Below are positions 1 to 5,347 of a stretch of DNA of 8,558 nt, piece by piece. Below the pieces are notes generated by a model that was not told the DNA's origin, did not search any database, and saw nothing but the letters and a program-made list of their open reading frames with translations. Both the position numbers and the translations under genes were made by a program. The stretch comes from a bacterium (GTDB taxonomy: Bacteria > Desulfobacterota > GWC2-55-46): positions 1 through 8,558 of the forward strand of contig SCQA01000037.1 of assembly GCA_004298725.1 (NCBI GenBank), read 5' to 3'. The stretch's first letter is position 1. Each line of letters opens with the position of its first letter.

Positions 1-630
1 CGCGAATACAAGGTTTGACACGCGGTACATGCCGTCTTCCTGCGGAATGATATTGAAAACGCCGAACCCGGCGGCGGCTTTGCCTATGTGCGCCACGTTA
101 GCTTCAACTCCGTTGAACTCCACAAGCGGCAATTGCCGGTCAAACGCGTCCTGCTGGTCTATTGAACTTACAAGGGTTATTCTTGTTTTATTTATCTGGG
201 CAAGGGCTTCGGCAGAGGGAGCTTCAGAGGCGTCGTCCCTGAAAAAATAACCGAGCACAACGTTGCCGGACTCGGCAATGGCTTTTTGCAGGGCAATGTC
301 GGCCTCTTTGCTTTCAGGCTCGGAGTAAACAATATCAACGGCTACCACGCGCGCCGGTTTAAGCCGGCGGATGAGCGCGGCGGTCTTTTTGCGCGTCCAC
401 GGCCATCTGCCTACCTCTTTCACGCTTCTTTCGTCAACCGCCACGATTACTACGTCTTTAGTCGGTTTTACAGGTTTTTTAAACGTGAACATGGCGTCAA
501 GCGCCTTGAGGTCAACTTCCACGAGGAACCGGGGCTTTGCCCAGTAAAGAAATATAACGATGAGCGACGCTACAATGCCAAGCAACACGAAAATAGTCCG
601 GTCGCTTGGCGTAAACATCTTAAGCCGCAT
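1..630 (-). CDS. CHASE2-domain membrane sensor protein (3' partial)
   Basis: The minus-strand frame is open from the ATG at 630 to the window edge, giving 210 residues with no stop. Residues 12-30 form a hydrophobic membrane anchor (FVLLGIVASLIVIFLYW). From about residue 40 the protein matches a CHASE2 extracytoplasmic sensor domain: the hallmark VDERSVKEVGRWPWTR at 65-80, then AVDIVYSEP at 97-105, and a GVFNIIPQEDGMYR stretch near the visible end. In known CHASE2 proteins this domain is periplasmic, followed by more membrane helices and then an output domain such as a class III adenylate/guanylate cyclase, histidine kinase or Ser/Thr kinase. The output domain here lies outside the window and cannot be named. 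The start at 630 has GGAGG five nt upstream; an ATG at 633 is only 2 nt from it. The plus-strand frames opposite are shadows. It follows the FecR/TPR gene after a 239-bp gap. CHASE2 assignment is strong; output type unknown. Confidence 0.88.
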   Translation of the reverse strand, partial: MRLKMFTPSDRTIFVLLGIVASLIVIFLYWAKPRFLVEVDLKALDAMFTFKKPVKPTKDVVIVAVDERSVKEVGRWPWTRKKTAALIRRLKPARVVAVDIVYSEPESKEADIALQKAIAESGNVVLGYFFRDDASEAPSAEALAQINKTRITLVSSIDQQDAFDRQLPLVEFNGVEANVAHIGKAAAGFGVFNIIPQEDGMYRVSNLVFA

Positions 631-635
631 CATTT

Positions 636-640
636 CCTCC
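636..640 (-). promoter_or_regulatory. Shine-Dalgarno site for the CHASE2 gene
   Basis: GGAGG on the minus strand lies 5 nt before the ATG at 630 and 2 nt before the ATG at 633. This favours the 630 start over 633 and over the later in-frame ATG at 618. Confidence 0.6.
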
Positions 641-664
641 GGGGAACTAATTCGAAAGAGCTAT

Positions 665-696
665 CAGTTAACGGTTACGGAACCTCTGATTAATTC
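665..696. repeat. Intergenic repeat module, copy 1
   Basis: The plus strand begins with CAGTTAAC and ends with CTGATTAATTC (686-696). The same two ends bound the 39-bp module at 838-876, and the 11-bp end recurs at 2623-2633. The inner part is only loosely conserved (CGGTTA here, CCGTTAACC in the second copy). Confidence 0.55.
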
Positions 697-837
697 AGGT
701 TGAAATACGTTAAGGCATGACGCGGGGCAGAGCGGTTACCCTGAATACGTTTTCAATTCCATGCCATATGGCGCATATACGCGTCAGCAAAACGCACAGT
801 GAGCAACAATGAAAATAAAAGAACCGATACCCGCCGA

Positions 838-876
838 CAGTTAACCGTTAACCGATAACTGACAACTGATTAATTC
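838..876. repeat. Intergenic repeat module, copy 2, overlapping the fecR-like stop codon
   Basis: It begins CAGTTAAC and ends CTGATTAATTC (866-876), like the module at 665-696. It includes the TAA of the fecR-like gene (870-872), so the last codons of that gene lie in repeat DNA. On the minus strand, positions 841-868 read as four heptamers matching CRGTTRW. Confidence 0.6.
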
Positions 877-1925
877 TTATCCATATCCTTCATGAATATT
901 TCTATCGTGCCCCTGTGGCTTCCTTTCGGAAACTCCGTTAAGTAGCGTTCAAAAAGGCGTTTGGCCTCGTCCTTTTTACCAAGCTCCTTGTTTATGACTC
1001 CGGCCGAATAGAGCGCGTTTGGCAGGGAAGGAGTTGCCGAGTATTTGTCTATCACGGTCATGTACTCGGCAAGGGCTTTAACGGACTCGTTAAGGTTTTT
1101 TGCCAGCACCGTGCCCCTTTCAATGTGGGCCTTGGCGCGCAACTCCGGCGCGTCCGTAAGGTCTATGGCTATTTGCAGAACATCAAGCGCGGACGTGAAG
1201 TTTTTGCTCTCCGTCAGGTAATGCCCGTAGTTTATGTTCCATCTGGCAAGCATGAACGGAAGCTTTCCGGCCTTTACCCAATCAACCGGCGCGTCAACAT
1301 TCGTTATGGTCTCAAGTTGCGCCCTTGCCTCGGCAAGCGGAGTGCCCGGCTCGACCTTTTCCGGTTTTATAGGCAAAGTACCGGCGGTATTTTCCGTAAC
1401 GGTGTTAGGCTTTAAATCAACCGGCTTGCCGCTTTCGCCGCTTACCTGAACGGTACTCTCCTCCCCGAATATGACGTTAGCAGGCCCGCTATTCATTACG
1501 ATGAAATCAGTGCCTTTTACGCCGGAAACGCTCGTAGGCGTTTTAACCTTTATGTCGGTGGAACCGTTGAATTTGCCTACGGCAGTCCTGACCTTTCCTG
1601 AAGAAAGAGAAAAGACCGCGCTTCTTTTATTCTTTTTAAACAGATACTCGGTTATTTCAAGCTCGGAATCGTTGCCAAGCGTAAGGTTCGTGCCGTCGTC
1701 AAGTTTAAGGAGTACCCGGCCGTCGCCTGCGGTCTTTACCCTGTCGCCGGTATTTACGCCGGAGCCTTTAACGGCCACGCCCCATTTCCCCGCGCCTGAC
1801 GGTTTTGAATAAACCGTGCCGCTAAGGTTGGCAATGCTTCCTATATCGGCAAAAACAACTGACGGAAATATCAGCGCGCTAAACGCGGCGCCGACTAAGT
1901 ACGCCCTTAATCTTTTATTTTCCAT
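870..1925 (-). CDS. Periplasmic FecR-domain protein with TPR-like C-terminus
   Basis: This 351-residue protein has an N-terminal Sec signal peptide (about 1-26, probable cleavage after SVVFA). Residues 55-145 carry a FecR-type beta-rich domain: NTGDRVKTAGDGRVLLKLDDG, then SSGKVRTAVGKF and VKTPTSVSGVKGTDFIV, the usual 'gain of value, then conserved GVKGTDF' pattern. A Pro-rich linker follows (about 165-200). The C-terminal part (about 225-345) looks like TPR helices, including ALYSAGVINKELGKKDEAKR and YLTEFPKGS. In siderophore systems FecR is an anti-sigma regulator, but stand-alone secreted FecR-domain proteins like this lack the cytoplasmic anti-sigma part and more likely act as scaffolds or sensors in the periplasm. 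AAGG lies 9 nt before the ATG. The start overlaps the lipoprotein gene by 19 bp, implying coupled translation. Domain call strong; role inferred. Confidence 0.85.
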   Translation of the reverse strand: MENKRLRAYLVGAAFSALIFPSVVFADIGSIANLSGTVYSKPSGAGKWGVAVKGSGVNTGDRVKTAGDGRVLLKLDDGTNLTLGNDSELEITEYLFKKNKRSAVFSLSSGKVRTAVGKFNGSTDIKVKTPTSVSGVKGTDFIVMNSGPANVIFGEESTVQVSGESGKPVDLKPNTVTENTAGTLPIKPEKVEPGTPLAEARAQLETITNVDAPVDWVKAGKLPFMLARWNINYGHYLTESKNFTSALDVLQIAIDLTDAPELRAKAHIERGTVLAKNLNESVKALAEYMTVIDKYSATPSLPNALYSAGVINKELGKKDEAKRLFERYLTEFPKGSHRGTIEIFMKDMDKN

Positions 1926-2560
1926 ATAAGTTCACCTTTTCCTATTATGCCGGTTATGGTCATCTTCAGGTATTTTGAATCTTTATTGGGAATAGGGTCT
2001 TTGCCGGTTTCAGAGTACTTCGGAAATTTTATAATATATGCTGAACTCCATAAATCAAAATACGGGAACATTTCCCTCAAAAGAGGATCGGAGCGGTCGA
2101 GCTTTTTTACGGAAACCGGCACAACGCGCCCTCCGGCGGAATCTTCAAGAAATAGTTTCCAAAGGGAGTCGCGCTGTTCAAAGTCGTTCCATCTGTCTTC
2201 GGGCGTGTACGCCGCAAAGAAGAATTCATTGTACCGGTCGGCTTCGTTAACCTCCCTGTCGAGGAGCGATTTGCGATAGGCGTCGTCCATCTGATAGCTT
2301 GCGCTGTAATACCTTATGTACGCCTCTCTAAGCGAGCGCTCCTTGTACGTGGCTGACGCGTAGAGCCTCGTATCAAAACCGTCATAAACCTTGACGGACT
2401 TTGTCCATTTGTTCAGCATGTCCAAATACTCGGCCTTTGACGGCTTTTGCGGCGCCTCGGCCTTTACAACCTCTTTTTTCGCGCCGCAACCGATTAAAAA
2501 CATCGGCGCGACAAATAGCGAAGATAACAATATCGCTATGACCAGCCTTAACCTGAACAT
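1907..2560 (-). CDS. Unrecognised lipoprotein
   Basis: This 217-residue protein opens with a type II signal peptide: basic start (MFRLRLV), hydrophobic core, and lipobox LIGC with Cys25 as the probable lipidated residue. After cleavage the mature protein begins CGAKKEVVK; the absence of Asp at position +2 fits outer-membrane sorting by Lol. The rest is soluble, rich in charged and aromatic residues (mostly helical to about 135, then a VVPVSVKKLDRSDPLL beta-like part and an ending TGIIGKGELIWKIKD). I do not recognise a family. AAAGGGG lies 7 nt before the ATG. The next gene starts 19 bp before this one stops, so this lipoprotein and the FecR/TPR protein are almost certainly made together, perhaps as partners across outer membrane and periplasm. 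That partnership is inference. Confidence 0.82.
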   Translation of the reverse strand: MFRLRLVIAILLSSLFVAPMFLIGCGAKKEVVKAEAPQKPSKAEYLDMLNKWTKSVKVYDGFDTRLYASATYKERSLREAYIRYYSASYQMDDAYRKSLLDREVNEADRYNEFFFAAYTPEDRWNDFEQRDSLWKLFLEDSAGGRVVPVSVKKLDRSDPLLREMFPYFDLWSSAYIIKFPKYSETGKDPIPNKDSKYLKMTITGIIGKGELIWKIKD

Positions 2561-2598
2561 TCGTCAACCCCTTTAATTACAGACACCCAAAGTTAAAT

Positions 2599-2615
2599 AT
2601 CAGCGCTTAACTTAA
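2599..2615. repeat. 17-bp perfect direct repeat, copy 1
   Basis: ATCAGCGCTTAACTTAA occurs here and, in the same orientation, at 2785-2801, a period of 186 bp. The flanking bases differ on both sides, so the match is exactly 17 bp. Confidence 0.9.
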
Positions 2616-2622
2616 GAAAGCT

Positions 2623-2633
2623 CTGATTAATTC
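2623..2633. repeat. Third copy of the CTGATTAATTC motif
   Basis: This 11-bp sequence is also at 686-696 and 866-876, all in the same orientation. The shared sequence with 686-696 extends to 13 bp (CTCTGATTAATTC). Two of the copies (866-876 and this one) bracket the lipoprotein/fecR-like pair. Confidence 0.7.
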
Positions 2634-2714
2634 TTTTCGGCACTCAAACGGTATCGGTTATCAATTCCGAGATATATTTTCCGAGAACCGTTACCTGTCC
2701 TGTCCTCACCTTTA

Positions 2715-2768
2715 CCCCTCACCCTACCCTCTCCCAAAAAAGGGATTGACAACCCTCAAGGGGAGAGG
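2715..2768 (-). repeat. Palindromic G-rich intergenic element (hairpin / possible G-quadruplex)
   Basis: On the plus strand CCTCTCCC (2728-2735) pairs with GGGAGAGG (2761-2768), and a short inner stem AGGG (2741-2744)/CCCT (2753-2756) sits in the loop. On the minus strand, which is the mRNA sense here, 2735-2715 has four G-runs (GGG, GGG, GGG, GGGG) separated by 3, 2 and 3 bases, meeting the usual G3+N1-7 rule for a G-quadruplex. The hairpin and the quadruplex share the first two G-runs, so they compete. The sequence resembles a widespread CCTCTCCC...GGGAGAGG intergenic repeat known from many bacterial genomes; that resemblance is from memory. It lacks the T-tract of an intrinsic terminator. 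Confidence 0.55.
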
Positions 2769-2784
2769 AGAAAAAAATAAACTA

Positions 2785-2801
2785 ATCAGCGCTTAACTTA
2801 A
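2785..2801. repeat. 17-bp perfect direct repeat, copy 2
   Basis: ATCAGCGCTTAACTTAA is identical to 2599-2615. This copy ends one base before the TGA of the FGE-like gene (2803-2805). Confidence 0.9.
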
Positions 2802-2802
2802 A

Positions 2803-3798
2803 TCATTCGGCAAGCCTAATGCCTAAATCCGGACGGAACATAGCCGGTTCCAAACCGTGCCTGTAGGTAGTGCGAATTTTATTAACGCCCTCGTAAGCGG
2901 AACCTCCTCGAATAGTGCGCCAAATGGAAACATCCGGGCCTATAGGGTCTTTTTTAGGGCTTGTCTGGTAATAATCAAGGTCGAATTTGTCTTCCGTCCA
3001 CTGCCAGACATTTCCGGTCATATCGTAGAAACCAAGCGTGTTCGGTTTTTTCTGCTTCACGGGATGAATCTCGCTGTTGGAATTGTCGCTAAACCACGCG
3101 TAGTCCCCTATAGACGAGTCGTCATCCGTACCCGACCACCTGATGTTTTTACCGCCTTCCCTTGCAACGTACTCCCACTCCGCCTCGGTGGGAAGCCTGT
3201 AGCGTTTTTTTGAAGCCTTATTGAGCTTTTCAAGAAACAGCTTGGTCCACTGCCACGAGATGGCCACAACAGGCTTATCAGGCTCGTACTTCTCTTTTGA
3301 CGGGGTGCCCATAATCGCAAGCCATAATTTTTCGGTAACAACGCTTTCAGCCATATAGTAAGGGCTTACGCAAACGTCATGCGCCGGCCTCTCGTCGTCG
3401 TCGCCGGCTCCGGTAAAGTCGCCCATCTTAAAACAGCCGCCCTTGATATAAATCATCTTTATCTGGCTAATCGTCTGGGTAATTTCTTCAGGCTTCATGG
3501 TAGGCTTGGACTTAACCTTTTTTTCAGCCTTCTTATCCTTCTTATCCTTGTTATCCGGTTGTGCTCCGGTAGTTTTATCCGCAGGCTTAGACTCGTCCTT
3601 ATTGCCTGGTTCAGTCGCCTGTTTTTTGTCCCAAGCCTTCGGGTCAACCGGCTTGTCTTTTTTCATTTCACGCTTTACGCCTATATCGTCAAGGTTAGGC
3701 ATTGCGTCGTCCGCCGCGATCGCGCTAACTGCGGAAAACGCGGCAATTAAAAAAAACACGGCCAACGCGGTAAAAGAAAATAACTTTAACATTTTCAC
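2803..3798 (-). CDS. Secreted FGE/SUMF1-like (formylglycine-generating-enzyme fold) protein
   Basis: From the GTG at 3798 this is 331 residues. It has a signal peptide (hydrophobic 6-26, probable cleavage near SAIAA), then a charged low-complexity linker (about 31-102) rich in Lys, Asp and Pro, then an FGE-sulfatase domain to the C-terminus. Family hallmarks are YIKGGCFKMGDF, DDERPAHDVCV, PVVAISW, YRLPTEAEWEYVAREGG, LGFYDMTGNVWQWTED, RTIRGGSAYEG and LGIRLAE. True FGE uses a cysteine pair between the RGGS motif and the GFR end; this protein has none there, so formylglycine formation by the known mechanism is unlikely. Its only domain cysteines (122 and 143) are near the N-terminal edge and could form a disulfide. 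Non-enzymatic members of this fold bind ligands or act in complexes. The TTG at 3828 is rejected because the SD lies within that reading; ATG 3792 is an alternative. It sits 97 bp after purF. Confidence 0.85.
   Translation of the reverse strand: MKMLKLFSFTALAVFFLIAAFSAVSAIAADDAMPNLDDIGVKREMKKDKPVDPKAWDKKQATEPGNKDESKPADKTTGAQPDNKDKKDKKAEKKVKSKPTMKPEEITQTISQIKMIYIKGGCFKMGDFTGAGDDDERPAHDVCVSPYYMAESVVTEKLWLAIMGTPSKEKYEPDKPVVAISWQWTKLFLEKLNKASKKRYRLPTEAEWEYVAREGGKNIRWSGTDDDSSIGDYAWFSDNSNSEIHPVKQKKPNTLGFYDMTGNVWQWTEDKFDLDYYQTSPKKDPIGPDVSIWRTIRGGSAYEGVNKIRTTYRHGLEPAMFRPDLGIRLAE
3529..3555 (-). repeat. Three 9-bp tandem units coding the lysine-rich linker
   Basis: Plus-strand units CTTCTTATC (3529-3537), CTTCTTATC (3538-3546) and CTTGTTATC (3547-3555) encode DNK, DKK and DKK in the linker of the FGE-like protein. 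Such units can gain or lose copies by slippage without shifting the frame, so linker length may vary between strains. Confidence 0.75.
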
Positions 3799-3895
3799 AT
3801 CATACCTCCTCGCAAAAAGACTTGGCAAGTGCCGTTTTCACAAACGCTAAAACACGAACGCGCCAAACTAATCAACCGTTTTAAAACACCCGAGC
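3799..3895. other. 97-bp gap between purF and the FGE-like gene
   Basis: No gene or clear terminator. GTTTTAAAAC (3878-3887) is a perfect palindrome without a loop or G+C stem, so it is not an intrinsic terminator. AAACTAATCA (3865-3874) also occurs at 2779-2788 beside the second 17-bp repeat. A weak minus-strand TTGATT box near 3870 has no good -10 partner. Transcription could run through from the purine genes or start here. Confidence 0.4.
3805..3810 (-). promoter_or_regulatory. Strong Shine-Dalgarno that sets the start of the FGE-like gene
   Basis: AGGAGG on the minus strand is followed 6 nt later by the in-frame GTG at 3798 and 12 nt later by the ATG at 3792. It lies inside the reading frame if the TTG at 3828 were used, which makes that longer start improbable. 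The ATGATG at 3803-3798 is out of frame and stops at once. Confidence 0.75.
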
Positions 3896-5347
3896 CTACT
3901 TAAAAAGAGCAAGTTGCGGCGGCTCGTTGACGCTTGTTGCGTCAACCGGATACCTGCCTGTAAAACACGCGTCGCAAAATGTCCTGCCTGCGCCGCCTGT
4001 GGCGTCATACAGGCCTTTTATACTCAAATAGCCTATACTGTCGGCCGTGACAAAATCGCGTATGCCTTCCATGCCCTTGGACGACGCTATAAGCTCTTCG
4101 CTCCTCGGGGTGTCAATGCCGTAAAAACACGGGCACCGCGTGGGCGGCGAGCTTATCCTTAAATGAACCTCTTTGGCCCCCGCGCCGCGTATCATCTTGA
4201 TTATCTTTCTGCTTGTAGTGCCGCGTACAAGCGAATCGTCAACTACTACCACGCGCTTGCCTTGTATTATCTTCTTTACGGCGTTAAGCTTTATCTTCAC
4301 GCCGAAGTGCCTTATGGAATCCTTCGGCTCTATGAACGTCCTTCCGACGTAGTGGTTTCTGACAAGCCCCAACTCAAAAGGCAAGCCGGACTCCTGCGCG
4401 TAGCCTATGGCCGCAGGCACGCCGGAATCCGGCACGGGTATGACTATGTCGGCGTCAACCTTATGTTCCCTTGCAAGCATGGCGCCGAAACTTTTTCTGA
4501 CGTTATATACGTTCCGCCCAAAGATGGTCGAGTCCGGCCTTGCGAAATAAATAAACTCGAAAACGCACGGGGTATATTCAGCCTTCTGAAACGGCTTGTA
4601 CGATGATAGTCCGCTTTTGCTTATGACAAGTATTTCGCCCGGCTCAACCTCGCGCACGTATTCGGCCTCTATGAGGTCAAAAGCGCACGTCTCGGAAGCG
4701 ACCACCCATGAGCCCTTTAGTTTGCCAAGCGCGAGCGGCCTGAAGCCGTTGGGGTCTCTTGCGGCTATCATCATGTCGTCCGTAAGAAAAAGCAGGCAAT
4801 AAGACCCTTTCACTCTGTTTAGAGCGTAAGTTATCCTGTCAACGATGGACGCGTCCTTGCATGAGGCTATGAGGTGGACTATCGTCTCGGTATCCATGCT
4901 GGACTGAAATATGGCGCCGTAAGCCTCGAACTCCGCGCGAAGAAACTGCGCGTTCACAAGGTTGCCGTTATGAGCCACCGCGAGAGAGCCTCTTGAATAC
5001 TCAATGACAAAAGGTTGCGCGTTTTCAATATGCGACTCGCCGGTGGTTGAATACCTTACATGCCCTATGGCGGATGAGCCGTTCAGCCGTTTAAGCACGT
5101 CTTCTGAAAAGACGTCGGCAACTATGCCCATGCCTTTCTGTGAATAAAGCTTTCCGTTGTCCGACGAAACTATGCCCGCGCTCTCCTGCCCGCGATGCTG
5201 AAGGGCGTACAGGCCGAGATACGTCAGGTTGGCCGCCTCCGGGTGCGCGTAAATGCCGAATACGCCGCATTCGTCCTTAAATTCGTCCCTATTTCCGGCT
5301 CTGGCTCTGTCACTGGCTGTCATTTCTTCCGAACCCCTGTGCGTCAT
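3896..5347 (-). CDS. purF: Amidophosphoribosyltransferase (glutamine PRPP amidotransferase)
   Basis: PurF catalyses the first committed step of purine synthesis: PRPP plus glutamine to 5-phosphoribosylamine. The protein has 483 residues. The N-terminal Ntn-hydrolase glutaminase domain begins at Cys27 (ECGVFGIY), so 26 residues precede the nucleophile and must be removed; HRGQESAGIV (51-60), GHVRYSTTG (95-103) and HNGNLVNA (126-133) are typical. The phosphoribosyltransferase domain has the PRPP motif VVVVDDSLVRGTTSRK (366-381). Four cysteines match the 4Fe-4S ligands of the Bacillus subtilis enzyme class: Cys261 (TPCVFEFIYF), Cys407 (CPCFYGIDTP), and Cys458 and Cys461 (FCDACFTG). The ATG overlaps the purL stop as ATGA, with AAGG 7 nt upstream, so translation is coupled. 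An internal ATG at 5323 would shorten the propeptide to 18 residues but has a poorly spaced SD. Identification is firm. Confidence 0.98.
   Translation of the reverse strand: MTHRGSEEMTASDRARAGNRDEFKDECGVFGIYAHPEAANLTYLGLYALQHRGQESAGIVSSDNGKLYSQKGMGIVADVFSEDVLKRLNGSSAIGHVRYSTTGESHIENAQPFVIEYSRGSLAVAHNGNLVNAQFLRAEFEAYGAIFQSSMDTETIVHLIASCKDASIVDRITYALNRVKGSYCLLFLTDDMMIAARDPNGFRPLALGKLKGSWVVASETCAFDLIEAEYVREVEPGEILVISKSGLSSYKPFQKAEYTPCVFEFIYFARPDSTIFGRNVYNVRKSFGAMLAREHKVDADIVIPVPDSGVPAAIGYAQESGLPFELGLVRNHYVGRTFIEPKDSIRHFGVKIKLNAVKKIIQGKRVVVVDDSLVRGTTSRKIIKMIRGAGAKEVHLRISSPPTRCPCFYGIDTPRSEELIASSKGMEGIRDFVTADSIGYLSIKGLYDATGGAGRTFCDACFTGRYPVDATSVNEPPQLALFK

Larger units (their letters stand above)
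631..869. other. Repeat-bearing gap between fecR-like gene and CHASE2 gene
   Basis: No gene is seen in these 239 bases. The gap contains two related repeat modules (665-696 and 838-876, the second running into the fecR-like stop), a heptamer array at 841-868 and a 10-bp perfect palindrome GCCATATGGC at 763-772. I see no hairpin followed by a T-tract on the minus strand and no good -35/-10 pair, so it is unclear whether the CHASE2 gene has its own promoter or is read through from the upstream genes. Confidence 0.6.
2561..2802. other. Repeat-rich gap upstream of the lipoprotein gene
   Basis: This 242-base gap holds no gene. In plus-strand order it contains a 17-bp repeat (2599-2615), a CTGATTAATTC copy (2623-2633), an 8-bp direct repeat TTCCGAGA (2665-2672 and 2679-2686), a C-rich/G-rich palindromic element (2715-2768), an A7 run (2771-2777) and the second 17-bp repeat (2785-2801), which ends 1 nt before the stop codon of the FGE-like gene. 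No convincing promoter or intrinsic terminator was found, although the leader of the lipoprotein mRNA must lie here. Confidence 0.65.

Noticed and set aside
286..693. Plus-strand open frame of 135 codons
   Set aside because: It lies opposite the CHASE2 gene, has no recognisable protein features and no SD; the minus-strand reading is clearly the real one.
763..772. Palindrome GCCATATGGC as an operator
   Set aside because: A single 10-bp palindrome with no second copy or promoter nearby is too weak to call a regulator site.
2728..2768. Intrinsic terminator after the FGE-like gene
   Set aside because: The stem is present but, read on the minus strand, it is followed by G-rich sequence and not a T-tract; the T7 run (2777-2771) precedes the stem.
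2599..2801. CRISPR array made of the 17-bp repeats
   Set aside because: There are only two copies, the repeat is shorter than CRISPR repeats, the spacer is 169 bp and no cas gene is present.
3845..3875. Sigma-70 promoter upstream of the FGE-like gene
   Set aside because: TTGATT is followed after 17 bp by TTTTAG, a poor -10 match; not enough to claim a promoter.
4163..4606. Plus-strand open frame of 147 codons inside purF
   Set aside because: It is antisense to conserved purF sequence and codes for no recognisable motifs.
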